From assembly GCF_016862935.1 (NCBI RefSeq), contig NZ_BONX01000012.1, positions 310,001 through 374,000 on the forward strand: 64,000 nucleotides of DNA. Direction: 5' to 3'. Positions 53,586 through 61,688 of the stretch are shown here, in pieces. The translations under genes and the position numbers were made by a program. Under the pieces are notes generated by a model. That model did not search any database. It was not told the origin of the DNA and saw only the letters and a list, made by a program, of their open reading frames with translations. The DNA is from Plantactinospora mayteni. Lineage in GTDB: Bacteria > Actinomycetota > Actinomycetes > Mycobacteriales > Micromonosporaceae. Within the stretch, counting starts at the first letter, position 1; every line of letters starts with the position of its first letter.

Positions 53586-54083
53586 GTGTCCACGACCGAC
53601 CGCGAGGCAGCCACCTGGCTGTCCCAGGAGGCCTACGACCGGCTGCAGGCGGAGCTCAACGAGCTGATCGCCGGCCGTCCGGCGATCGCCGCGGAGATCA
53701 ACGCCCGACGCGAAGAGGGTGACCTCAGGGAGAACGGCGGTTACCACGCCGCCCGGGAGGAACAGGGCAAGCAGGAGGCACGGATCCGTCAACTACAGGA
53801 ACTGCTCCGTACCGCCCAGGTGGGCGAGGCGCCGGCCGCGGACGTGGTGGCGCCGGGCTGCGTCGTCACGATCCACTTCGACGACGACACCGACGACACC
53901 GAGACCTTCCTGCTCGGTTCCCGGGAGATCGCCGCGACCACCGACCTGACCGTCTACAGCCCGGAGTCGGCGCTCGGCAAGTCCATCCTCGGTTCCCGGC
54001 CCGGCCAGACCGTCACCTACACGGCGCCCAGCGGCGCGGAGATCAAGGTGACGGTGGTCCGGTTCGAGGCGTACGGCGGTTGA
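53586..54083 (+). CDS. greA: Transcription elongation factor GreA
   Basis: 165 residues. It rescues backtracked RNA polymerase by promoting transcript cleavage through the secondary channel. The N-terminal coiled coil carries the tip acids (NARREEGDLRENGGYHAARE), and the C-terminal globular domain ends with SPESALGKSILG. GTG 53586 has GAGGAG seven nt upstream. It follows the DUF4307 gene as in mycobacteria. Confidence 0.94.
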   Translation: MSTTDREAATWLSQEAYDRLQAELNELIAGRPAIAAEINARREEGDLRENGGYHAAREEQGKQEARIRQLQELLRTAQVGEAPAADVVAPGCVVTIHFDDDTDDTETFLLGSREIAATTDLTVYSPESALGKSILGSRPGQTVTYTAPSGAEIKVTVVRFEAYGG

Positions 54084-54134
54084 CCGGAGGCGAACCGCCA
54101 GAGGCGGGCGGTACCGACGTCCGACCCAGCCGGC

Positions 54135-55355
54135 TCAGCCCGGCTGGGCGACGTCGACCTGGTAACCGCAGCCGCGCAGCGCGCTGATCAGCCGGTCCGA
54201 GTGTTCGGCGCCCCGGGTCTCCACCGAGAGGGCCACCTCGACCTCGCCGAGCCGCAGGTGCGGGTTCTGCCGCTGGTGCACCACGTCGACCACGTTGCCC
54301 CGGTGCTCGCCGATCAGGCCCAGCAGCGAGGCCAACTGGCCGGGCCGGTCCGCGCAGCGCACGGTGATCCGCAGGAAACGGCCGGCCGAGGCGAGCCCGT
54401 GCTCGATCACCCGCAGCATCAGCAGCGGGTCGATGTTGCCGCCGGAGAGCACCGCCACCACCGGCGGCTCCACCGACACCGCACCGGACATCAGCGCGGC
54501 CACCCCGGCCGCCCCGGCCGGCTCCACCACCTGCTTGCCCCGCTCCAGCAGCATCAGCAGGGCCCGGGAGATGTCCTCGTCCGACACCGTCACGATCTCG
54601 TCCACCAGCTTGCTGACATGAGCGAAGGTGACCTCACCTGGCCGACCGACCGCGATGCCGTCGGCGATGGTGGCGAAGGCGGGCAGGCGTACCGGCTCGC
54701 CGGCCCGCAGCGACGCGGGGAACGCGGCGGCACCGGCGGCCTGCACCCCGATCACCCGTACGTCCGGGCGGAGCGCCTTGGCCGCCACCGCGATCCCGGA
54801 GATCAGTCCCCCGCCGCCGACCCCGGCGACGATGGTCCGCACCTCCGGGCACTGCTCCAGGATCTCCAGCGCCACGGTGCCCTGCCCGGCGATCACGTCC
54901 GGATGGTCGAACGGGTGGATGAAGACCGCCCCGGTCCGGTTCGCGAAGTCCTCCGCGGCGACCAGTGACTCGTCGACGGTGTTGCCGACCAACTCCACCT
55001 GGGCGCCGTACCCCTTGGTCGCCGCCACCTTCGGCAGCGGCGCGCCCACCGGCATGAAGACCGTCGCGGCGGCGCCGAGCAGACCGGCGGCGAGCGCCAC
55101 CCCCTGGGCGTGGTTGCCGGCGCTGGCCGCTACCACCCCCCGGTCGCGCTCCGCCGCCGAGAGCCGGGCGATCCGCACGTACGCGCCCCGGACCTTGTAC
55201 GACCCGGCCCGCTGCACGTGCTCACACTTCAACCAGACCGGTCCGCCCAGCTCGGCGGAGAGCGGCCGGGACGGCTCCAGCGGAGTGGCCCGGGTGACCC
55301 CGGCGAGCAGTTCGCGGGCGGCGGTGACCTCGGCGAGTCCGACCAGCTCCGTCAT
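54135..55355 (-). CDS. ilvA: Threonine ammonia-lyase with C-terminal ACT domain
   Basis: 406 residues. PLP enzyme converting threonine to 2-oxobutanoate and ammonia, either for isoleucine synthesis or for catabolism. PLP Lys in SYKVRGAY near 53, the Gly-rich cofactor loop VGGGGLISG near 175, and an ACT domain (about 325-400; LRITVRCADRPGQL) for feedback control. The single short ACT resembles the TdcB-like/actinobacterial form rather than the double-ACT IlvA. ATG 55355 gives the normal start (MTELVGL). Convergent with greA, 51 nt apart. Confidence 0.9.
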   Translation of the reverse strand: MTELVGLAEVTAARELLAGVTRATPLEPSRPLSAELGGPVWLKCEHVQRAGSYKVRGAYVRIARLSAAERDRGVVAASAGNHAQGVALAAGLLGAAATVFMPVGAPLPKVAATKGYGAQVELVGNTVDESLVAAEDFANRTGAVFIHPFDHPDVIAGQGTVALEILEQCPEVRTIVAGVGGGGLISGIAVAAKALRPDVRVIGVQAAGAAAFPASLRAGEPVRLPAFATIADGIAVGRPGEVTFAHVSKLVDEIVTVSDEDISRALLMLLERGKQVVEPAGAAGVAALMSGAVSVEPPVVAVLSGGNIDPLLMLRVIEHGLASAGRFLRITVRCADRPGQLASLLGLIGEHRGNVVDVVHQRQNPHLRLGEVEVALSVETRGAEHSDRLISALRGCGYQVDVAQPG

Positions 55356-55505
55356 GCCCCAGATCGTCGCATCCCGCGCCCGGAACGCTCCGGTCGGCGG
55401 TACCGGCGTGCCGGAGGTCACCTCGCGGTCCGATCCGGTCCGGCCCGGTCGCCGGACTGCCCGCCCCCGAGCGCCCCACCGGACAAGAGCGAGTCGTGCA
55501 GCCGG

Positions 55506-56900
55506 TCAGCCGGCCGGGGTCGGCACCCGGGGATAGTCCGGCGCGTGCCGCCGCCACGGGCCGGTCAGCTCGAACTGCCCGGCCACGCCGAGCAGCAGCA
55601 GCTCCGATCCGGGCGGCCCGACCAGTTGCACCCCGACCGGCAGCCCGTCCGGGCGCAGTCCGACCGGGACGACCAGCGAGGGCAGCCCGGCGAGGTTCCA
55701 CGGCCCGGCGTACGGCGCGTAGCGGATGCAGGTCAGCAGGTTGGACCGCCACGAGCGGGCGGCCCAGCCGAGGGCCGGCGGCGGTGCGCTGGCCAGCGCC
55801 GGGGTGAGCAGCAGGTCGACCGAGTGGTCGCCGAAGAAGTTGACGCTCCGCTCCCGCCACTGGGTGCGGTCCTGCTCGCGTACCAGGCCGCGGCGCCGGG
55901 CCCAGGTGCCGAGGGCGGCGTGCCGGCGGCTGCGCCGTTGCAGGGTGCCCGGATCCAGGCCGGCCGCCTCGATCTCGTTGGCGGCCGACGCCAGCCAGGT
56001 GGCGATGCCGCGCAGCCCCAGCGAGGTCGGATAGACCGGGTCGACCGAGACCGTGTCGTGTCCGGCCACCGCCAGCAGCTTGCCGGCGGCGGCCACCGCG
56101 TCCCGGTTCGGCTGGTCCGGGCGTACCCCGGAGACCGGTGAGCGGAGCGACACGGCGACCCGGAGCCGCTCCGGCGGCGTCAACTTGTCCGGCCGGCGTC
56201 CGGCGAGCACCGCGAAGCCGACCGCGGCGTCCGCCACGGTGCTGGCCAGGATGCCCTGCTCGGCGAGGCCGTACCAGTCGTTGGCGCCGAGCTGGCACGG
56301 CACCACGCCCCGGCCCGGCTTGAGCCCGACCAGCCCGCAGCAGGCGGCCGGGATCCGGATCGACCCGAGCCCGTCGTTGCCGTGCGCGATCGGCACCATC
56401 CCGGCGGCGACCGCCGCCGCCGCGCCGCCGGACGAGCCGCCCGGGGTGCGGTCGGCCGCCCACGGGTTGCGGGTCACCGCCGTCTCGTCGTCGGTGAACC
56501 CGAAGAGCCCCAGCTCGGGCATCCGGGTCACCCCGACGATCACCGCTCCGGCGCCGCGCAGCCGCCGGACCACCTCGTGGTCGTCCTCGGCCACCGGGGT
56601 ACGCGCGGCTGCCGACCCGTTCCAGGTCGGCAGCCCCGCCACGGCGGTGTTCTCCTTGACCGCGACCGGCACCCCGGCCAGCGGCAGGTTCGCCAGGTCG
56701 TCCTGCTCGTCGACCTTCTCCGCCTCGACGATCGCCTCGCCACCCCGGACCACCCGGAACGCGGACAGCTCACGGTCGGCCCGGTCGATGTGGTCGAGGT
56801 GATCCGCCACCACCTGGGTGGCGGAGGCGTCCCCACGGCGGACCGCCCGGGCGATCTGCTTCGCGGTCGCGCCCACCCAGTTCGGCGTGATGTCCTGCAC
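55506..56900 (-). CDS. Amidase (amidase signature family)
   Basis: 464 residues, cytosolic. Ser-Ser-Lys triad: Lys in PVAVKENT (near 81), the cis-Ser and nucleophile in PGGSSGGAAAAVAAG and GSIRIPAACCG. Hydrolyses an amide; substrate unknown, since family members range from GatA to nitrilase-linked amidases. No GatB or GatC is near, so it is not the tRNA amidotransferase. GTG 56900 has GGAGG five nt upstream. Same strand as ilvA and metB. Confidence 0.9.
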   Translation of the reverse strand: MQDITPNWVGATAKQIARAVRRGDASATQVVADHLDHIDRADRELSAFRVVRGGEAIVEAEKVDEQDDLANLPLAGVPVAVKENTAVAGLPTWNGSAAARTPVAEDDHEVVRRLRGAGAVIVGVTRMPELGLFGFTDDETAVTRNPWAADRTPGGSSGGAAAAVAAGMVPIAHGNDGLGSIRIPAACCGLVGLKPGRGVVPCQLGANDWYGLAEQGILASTVADAAVGFAVLAGRRPDKLTPPERLRVAVSLRSPVSGVRPDQPNRDAVAAAGKLLAVAGHDTVSVDPVYPTSLGLRGIATWLASAANEIEAAGLDPGTLQRRSRRHAALGTWARRRGLVREQDRTQWRERSVNFFGDHSVDLLLTPALASAPPPALGWAARSWRSNLLTCIRYAPYAGPWNLAGLPSLVVPVGLRPDGLPVGVQLVGPPGSELLLLGVAGQFELTGPWRRHAPDYPRVPTPAG

Positions 56901-56953
56901 GGCCACCTCCCCATCGGCTTGTCCGCAACGCCGTCCGGGCGGCCGGACGACGG

Positions 56954-58096
56954 TCAGCCGAGCGCCTGCTCCAGGTCTGCGAGTAGGTCGTCGGCGGTCT
57001 CGATGCCGACAGACAGTCGCACGAGATCGGCGGGAACTTCAAGCGGCGAGCCGGCGGCACTTGCGTGTGTCATCCGACCCGGGTGTTCGATCAATGACTC
57101 GACCCCGCCCAGCGACTCGGCGAGTACGAAGAGTTTCGCCCGGTCACAGATCTGTACCGCGTGCTCCTCGCCACCGGCCGCCCGGAACGAGATCATGCCG
57201 CCGAACCGGCGCATCTGCTTCGCCGCGACCTCGTGCCCCGGGTGTTCCGGCAGGCCCGGGTAGAGCACCTGGGCCACCGCCCGGTGCCCGTGCAGGTAGT
57301 CGGCGATCCGCTCGGCGTTGTCGCAGTGCCGGTCCATCCGTACGCCGAGGGTCTTGACCCCGCGCAGGGTCAGCCAGGCGTCGAACGGCCCGTTCACCGC
57401 ACCCATCGCGTTCTGGTGGTAGCGCAGCTCCTCGCCGAGCGCGGCGCTGGCCGCGACGAGGGCGCCACCGACCACGTCGGAGTGCCCGCCGACGTACTTG
57501 GTGGTCGAGTGCACCACCACGTCCGCGCCGAGCGCGATCGGCTGCTGGAGGTACGGCGAGGCGAACGTGTTGTCGACCACCAGCAGCGCGTCGACGTCGC
57601 TGGCCAGCGCGGCGAGCCCGGCGATGTCGGCGATCCCGAGCAGCGGGTTGGTGGGGGTCTCCACCCAGATCACCTTCGTCTGGCCGGGGCGGACCGCCGC
57701 CCGGACCGAATCGACATCGGAGATCCGGGCGGCCGTCCAGGACAGCCCCCACCGCTCGGCGACCCGGGCGAAGAGCCGGAACGTGCCGCCGTACGCGTCG
57801 TCCGGGATCACCACGTGGTCCCCCGGCCGACAGACGGTACGCAGCAGGGTGTCCTCGGCGGCCAGCCCGCTGGCGAAGGCCAGCCCGACCGGACCGCCCT
57901 CCAACGCGGCGAGGCAGTCCTGCAACGCGTCCCGGGTCGGGTTGGCCGACCTGCTGTACTCGTAGCCGAGCCGGGGTGCCCCGACGGCGTCCTGGGCGTA
58001 GGTGCTGGTCTGGTATATCGGCGGCACCACCGCCCCGGTGCGGGGCTCCGGCTCCTGGCCGGCGTGGATGGCGAGTGTCTCGAAGCCGTGACTCAT
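56954..58096 (-). CDS. metB: Cystathionine gamma-synthase (MetB)
   Basis: 380 residues. PLP enzyme that joins cysteine to an activated homoserine in methionine synthesis, or works in reverse. Motifs YSRSANPTR (near 49), PLP Lys in VVHSTTKYVGGHSDV (near 196) and SLGGVESLIEHP (near 322). The strong YSRSANPTR-type start and the cbs gene 5 kb away suggest transsulfuration. A lyase (cystathionine gamma-lyase) role is also possible. ATG 58096 is supported by TAGCCT seven nt upstream. Divergent from the HIT gene with 23 bp between starts. Confidence 0.92.
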   Translation of the reverse strand: MSHGFETLAIHAGQEPEPRTGAVVPPIYQTSTYAQDAVGAPRLGYEYSRSANPTRDALQDCLAALEGGPVGLAFASGLAAEDTLLRTVCRPGDHVVIPDDAYGGTFRLFARVAERWGLSWTAARISDVDSVRAAVRPGQTKVIWVETPTNPLLGIADIAGLAALASDVDALLVVDNTFASPYLQQPIALGADVVVHSTTKYVGGHSDVVGGALVAASAALGEELRYHQNAMGAVNGPFDAWLTLRGVKTLGVRMDRHCDNAERIADYLHGHRAVAQVLYPGLPEHPGHEVAAKQMRRFGGMISFRAAGGEEHAVQICDRAKLFVLAESLGGVESLIEHPGRMTHASAAGSPLEVPADLVRLSVGIETADDLLADLEQALG

Positions 58097-58103
58097 TTGC
58101 AGA

Positions 58104-58113
58104 AGGCTAGCCT
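58104..58113. promoter_or_regulatory. Palindromic shared -10 of the metB/HIT pair
   Basis: AGGCTAGCCT is a perfect 10-bp palindrome. Plus strand TAGCCT (58108-58113) is six nt from GTG 58120; minus strand TAGCCT (58109-58104) is seven nt from ATG 58096. Both predicted mRNAs are leaderless, and RNA polymerase can use only one side at a time. Confidence 0.65.
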
Positions 58114-58119
58114 GCACTG

Positions 58120-58533
58120 GTGGCGGGGTGTGTGTTCTGCGGGATCGTGGCGGGTGCGGCGGCGTTCCGGGTGGTCGACTCCCCCGACGGGGTGGCCTTC
58201 CTCGACGTCCGCCCGGTGTTCAAGGGGCATCTGCTGGTGGTGCCGCGCACGCATGTCGAGACCCTCGGCGAGCTGCCCGAGGCGGCGCTGCCGGGCTACT
58301 TCCGGCTGGTCCGGCGGCTGGCCCTGGCCGTCGAGGCCGGGCTGGGCGCGGGTGGGACGTTCGTGGCGATGAACAACCGGGTGTCCCAGTCCGTGCCGCA
58401 CCTGCACACCCATGTCGTACCGAGGACCAAGGGCGACGGGCTGCGCGGCTTCTTCTGGCCCCGAACCCGGTACGCCTCGGACGAGGAGGCCGGGTCGTAC
58501 GCCGACCGGATCGCCGCCGCACTCAAGGACTGA
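58120..58533 (+). CDS. HIT-family nucleotide-binding protein
   Basis: 137 residues, cytosolic. Starts with a CVFCGIVAG zinc-type pair and carries the histidine triad VPHLHTHVVPR (HxHxH) near 93. HIT proteins hydrolyse AMP-linked or dinucleotide substrates; the target is unknown. GTG 58120 is supported by TAGCCT six nt upstream. Divergent from metB. Confidence 0.92.
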   Translation: MAGCVFCGIVAGAAAFRVVDSPDGVAFLDVRPVFKGHLLVVPRTHVETLGELPEAALPGYFRLVRRLALAVEAGLGAGGTFVAMNNRVSQSVPHLHTHVVPRTKGDGLRGFFWPRTRYASDEEAGSYADRIAAALKD

Positions 58534-58667
58534 CCGGCGAGGTGACACCGGCGGGCGGGAGGCGACGAGCGGGCGTGGCCGGGAGGTGGGGTGGTACGGG
58601 CTCGGGCGGGTAAGGATCCCGGTGGGTGCCGTGTTACACCCGGCAGAGGTACGAAAGGAGTTCCATC

Positions 58668-59330
58668 GTGTTCCTACGGCGTATCAATGCCGAGCTGCCC
58701 ACCCCCGACCAGGCCCTGCCCGGCCGGCTGATCGCGATGCCGATCGCCGACCGGCACGAGGTGCTCGGTACCCCGCTGCGGGGACCGTGGCCCGAGGGCG
58801 CCCAGGTCGCCGTCTTCGGGATGGGCTGTTTCTGGGGAGCCGAGCGGCTGTTCTGGACCCTGCCCGGGGTGATTTCCACCTCCGTGGGCTATGCGGGCGG
58901 TTACACCCGGAACCCGACCTACGAGGAGGTCTGCTCGGGCCGGACCGCGCACGCCGAGGTGGTCCAGGTGGTCTACGACCCCTCGAAGATCGGCTACGAG
59001 GACCTGCTCAAGGTCTTCTGGGAGAACCACGACCCGACCCAGGGGATGCGGCAGGGCAACGACGTCGGCACGCAGTACCGGTCGGCGATCTACACCAGCA
59101 CGGACGAGCAGTCGGCGACCGCCCAGGCGTCCCGGGACGCGTTCGCGCCGATCGTGGCGCGGGCCGGGCACGGCGAGATCACCACCGAGATCGCCCGGCT
59201 GGGGGACTACTTCTATGCCGAGGACTACCACCAGCAGTACCTGGCGCCGACGAAGAACCCGAACGGCTACTGCACCCACGGCCCGAACGGGCTGACCTGC
59301 CCGGTCGGCGTGGCCAGGACCGGGGCGTAG
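58668..59330 (+). CDS. msrA: Peptide methionine sulfoxide reductase MsrA
   Basis: 220 residues. Reduces S-methionine sulfoxide in proteins. The catalytic Cys is in [14 protein letters not shown] (near 53), and resolving cysteines are in the tail ([16 protein letters not shown]). [19 protein letters not shown] is a family block. GTG 58668 has AAAGGAG seven nt upstream; the frame upstream has no site. The 40-residue N-terminal extension is normal for actinobacterial MsrA. Confidence 0.94.
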   Translation: MFLRRINAELPTPDQALPGRLIAMPIADRHEVLGTPLRGPWPEGAQVAVFGMGCFWGAERLFWTLPGVISTSVGYAGGYTRNPTYEEVCSGRTAHAEVVQVVYDPSKIGYEDLLKVFWENHDPTQGMRQGNDVGTQYRSAIYTSTDEQSATAQASRDAFAPIVARAGHGEITTEIARLGDYFYAEDYHQQYLAPTKNPNGYCTHGPNGLTCPVGVARTGA

Positions 59331-59405
59331 CGGCCGGCGGACGACCGGCCCGTACCGGCGGGAGTGTGTGGCCAAAAACCGTTGCCGGGGCCGACCGGGG
59401 ATGGA

Positions 59406-59411
59406 TAGCGT
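59406..59411 (+). promoter_or_regulatory. Promoter of the small YSNRTREVAVR frame
   Basis: TAGCGT (59406-59411) with TTGCCG (59382-59387) 18 bp upstream. The predicted transcript starts about 20 nt before a strong ribosome site. Confidence 0.4.
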
Positions 59412-59443
59412 GGCCGTACACGGGAAGGGAGGTGGTCCGAGCT

Positions 59444-59482
59444 TTGTATAGCAATAGGACTCGTGAGGTGGCTGTCCGCTAG
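59444..59482 (+). CDS. Candidate 12-residue peptide MYSNRTREVAVR
   Basis: A TTG start at 59444 follows GGGAAGGGAGGTGG (59422-59435), one of the best ribosome sites in the window, and a TTGCCG-N18-TAGCGT promoter. The frame stops at TAG 59480-59482. I do not recognise the peptide. It may be a leader for the RNase Z-like gene 230 nt downstream, or an independent small gene. The local bases are less GC-rich than the surroundings. Confidence 0.35.
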   Translation: MYSNRTREVAVR

Positions 59483-59710
59483 CCGCTGTCCTTGACAGTT
59501 TCGGTGTCCGCCGCAGGCGGGCAGTTGCAAGTCGTCGAGACCGTGTGGCAGCGGTGCGGCGAATCCACGACAGCCACCCGACCCCCGGGGCGTGCCGGCC
59601 AAAGTCCAGCCGGCCTCCGCGTGACGATCGTCACCCGGTACCCCGGGGGTCGACCATTTCTCCGGCCGACCGCCACCCGCCGTCGACCGGAACCCCCGGA
59701 AAGGGCCGCC
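59483..59710 (+). other. Spacer before the RNase Z-like gene, with a 14-bp palindrome
   Basis: GTGACGATCGTCAC (59621-59634) is a perfect palindrome about 77 nt before the start, a possible operator. GGTACCCCGGGGG follows. No further gene was seen. Confidence 0.4.
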
Positions 59711-60694
59711 GTGTCCGTACGTGAGCTGGCGGTGCTGGGCACGGCCAGCCAGGTGCCGACCCGGCATCGCAACCACAACGGGTACGTGCTGCGCTGGGAC
59801 CGCGAGGTGATCCTCTTCGACCCCGGCGAGGGCACCCAGCGGCAGATGATGTTCGGCGGCGTCCCGGCCGGCGACCTGACCCGGATCTGTGTCACGCACT
59901 TCCACGGCGACCACTGCCTCGGCCTGCCCGGCGTGGTCCAGCGGCTCTCGCTGGACCGGGTGCCGCATCCGGTCGACGCGCACTATCCGGGCGGCGACGC
60001 GCACTACTTCGCCCGGCTGCGGCACGCCAGTTCGTTCTACGAGACCGCCGAAGTGCGCGAACTGCCGGTACTCCGGGACGGCCAGACCTTCGAGACCTCC
60101 GCCGGCACCCTGCTGGCCCGCCGGCTCCGGCACCCGGTCGAGACGTACGGCTACCGGCTGGTCGAGCCGGACGAGCGCCGGATGCTGCCGGACCGGCTGG
60201 CGGCGTACGGCATCCGAGGGCCGGCGATCGGCGAGCTGATCCGGACCGGCCACGTCGACGTGGCCGGGCGGCGGGTGACGCTCGCCGAGGTGAGCGCGCC
60301 GCGTCCCGGCCAGCGGTTCGGCTTCGTGATGGACACCGGGCTCTGCGACGGGGTGTTCGCGCTGGCCGACCGGGCCGACCTGCTGGTGATCGAGTCGACG
60401 TTCCTGACCGAGGACGCCGCGCTCGCCGCCGAGGTCGGCCACCTGACCGCGGCCCAGGCCGCCCGGGTGGCGGCCGAGTCCGGGGTACGCCGGCTCGTGC
60501 TCACCCACTTCTCCCAGCGGTACGCCCCGACGTCCCGGGCCGGGGTGCCGCCGGCCGCCGAGCGCTTCGCGGCCGAGGCCCGGGAGCACTTCGACGGTGA
60601 CCTGGTGATCGCCGAGGACCTGACCCGGGTGGCGGTACCGCCCCGGGCGCCGGTCAGCGCGGCAGCGTCGCCGCCAGCCGCTTCGGCGCCCTGA
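59711..60694 (+). CDS. rnz: RNase Z-like metallo-beta-lactamase
   Basis: 327 residues. The zinc motif is [13 protein letters not shown] near 62 (FHGDH is the RNase Z form), with later ligands in MDTGLCD and [10 protein letters not shown]. RNase Z removes the 3' trailer of tRNA precursors. The Pro/Ala tail is dispensable-looking. GTG 59711 has AAGG about six nt upstream and gives the usual start ([11 protein letters not shown]). Its 3' end overlaps the convergent mmcQ-type gene by 41 bp. Confidence 0.88.
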   Translation: MSVRELAVLGTASQVPTRHRNHNGYVLRWDREVILFDPGEGTQRQMMFGGVPAGDLTRICVTHFHGDHCLGLPGVVQRLSLDRVPHPVDAHYPGGDAHYFARLRHASSFYETAEVRELPVLRDGQTFETSAGTLLARRLRHPVETYGYRLVEPDERRMLPDRLAAYGIRGPAIGELIRTGHVDVAGRRVTLAEVSAPRPGQRFGFVMDTGLCDGVFALADRADLLVIESTFLTEDAALAAEVGHLTAAQAARVAAESGVRRLVLTHFSQRYAPTSRAGVPPAAERFAAEAREHFDGDLVIAEDLTRVAVPPRAPVSAAASPPAASAP

Positions 60695-60992
60695 TCCGCC
60701 AGGACTCGGTGAGCAGTTCGCTCAGCTCGACGGGGTCGGCGGTGTCGAGCACGACCACCACCATCGGATAGTTGGCGTAGTGTGCCGGCACGGTGTAGGT
60801 CTGCGGCGCCGCCGCGAGCAGTGCCTCCCGCTCGTGCGTGAAGATCGCGATCCGCTCGCCGTCCTCCAGCAGCCGGGCGAAGAGCTTGCCCCGGATCTTG
60901 CAGGCCGGTGTCCCGTATGAGATGCCCTGTTCCACCTCGGGTAGCACCGACACCAGATCACACACTCTGTCCCAGGTGACCACGTCGGCCAC
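60654..60992 (-). CDS. MmcQ/YjbR family protein
   Basis: 112 residues, cytosolic, DNA-binding-like fold of unknown function ([28 protein letters not shown] spans the core; [11 protein letters not shown] and [10 protein letters not shown] at the end). Stop codons lie tail to tail inside the RNase Z-like gene (41-bp overlap). GTG 60992 is divergent from the GNAT gene with 17 bp between starts; a GATCGT box six nt upstream may serve as a weak -10. Confidence 0.85.
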   Translation of the reverse strand: MADVVTWDRVCDLVSVLPEVEQGISYGTPACKIRGKLFARLLEDGERIAIFTHEREALLAAAPQTYTVPAHYANYPMVVVVLDTADPVELSELLTESWRIRAPKRLAATLPR

Positions 60993-60997
60993 GTTAC

Positions 60998-61004
60998 TAC
61001 GATC
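60998..61004. promoter_or_regulatory. Overlapping -10 boxes of the mmcQ/GNAT pair
   Basis: Plus strand TACGAT (60998-61003) is six nt before ATG 61010. Minus strand GATCGT (61004-60999) is six nt before GTG 60992. The plus box is a good TANNNT; the minus one has one mismatch. Confidence 0.5.
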
Positions 61005-61009
61005 AACTG

Positions 61010-61537
61010 ATGACCCTCACCCTGCGCCCGGCGGTCGCCGCCGACCTGATGGCCGTCGGAGACCTCCAGCAGAGGTCGCGCACGATGGCGTACCGGGAGA
61101 TCATTCCCGCGGACGCGCTGGCGGTGGAGACCGGCGAGATGATGGGCCGGTACTGGACGGAGCGCTGGGCGTACGAGCGGGACACCCACCAGATGACGAT
61201 GGCGGAACGGGACGGCCGGCTGGCCGGCTTCACCTATCTCGGGCCGCACGATCCGGCCGAACCGGACTCGGCCGGCCCCGACGTCGGCGAGCTGTACGCG
61301 ATCCACCTCGACCCGGCCGAGCAGGGTCACGGGGTGGGCCGGACGCTGATGGTCGACGCGCTGGCCAAGCTGCGCGCCCAGGGCTGGCGCCGGGCCGTGC
61401 TCTGGGTACTCGTCGGCAACGCGCACGCCCGGGACTTCTACGCCCGGGGCGGCTGGGTGCCGGACGGCGCCGAGCGGGAGGGCGGCATCGGCCCGGTGTT
61501 GACCCCGCAGCTCCGCTACGCCCGCGACCTGCCCTGA
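61010..61537 (+). CDS. GNAT-family acetyltransferase
   Basis: 175 residues. The acetyl-CoA loop is EQGHGVGRTLM near 105, preceded by the strand ELYAIHLDP and followed by RRAVLWVLVGNAHARDFYARGG-type motif B. Substrate unknown. ATG 61010 is supported by TACGAT six nt upstream. Confidence 0.9.
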   Translation: MTLTLRPAVAADLMAVGDLQQRSRTMAYREIIPADALAVETGEMMGRYWTERWAYERDTHQMTMAERDGRLAGFTYLGPHDPAEPDSAGPDVGELYAIHLDPAEQGHGVGRTLMVDALAKLRAQGWRRAVLWVLVGNAHARDFYARGGWVPDGAEREGGIGPVLTPQLRYARDLP

Positions 61538-61688
61538 GCGCCTTCCCAGCGGCCTCCGGCAGCACTCCGGGACCGGCGTGACAGCGGTCCGGCACGGCGC
61601 GTGACGGCCGCCCACCACGGCGACGGATTTCGCTCTGGGCGCAGCGGTGCCGGGGATCGAGCGGGGTCGTGTTGGCGTTGACCGGCAC

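Noticed and set aside
54084-54134. Possible terminator between greA and ilvA
   Set aside because: Only a six-bp imperfect stem is present, too weak to list.
59331-59600. Possible tRNA or small structured RNA after msrA
   Set aside because: No cloverleaf or known RNA motif could be fitted; the region is better read as a promoter with a short peptide frame.
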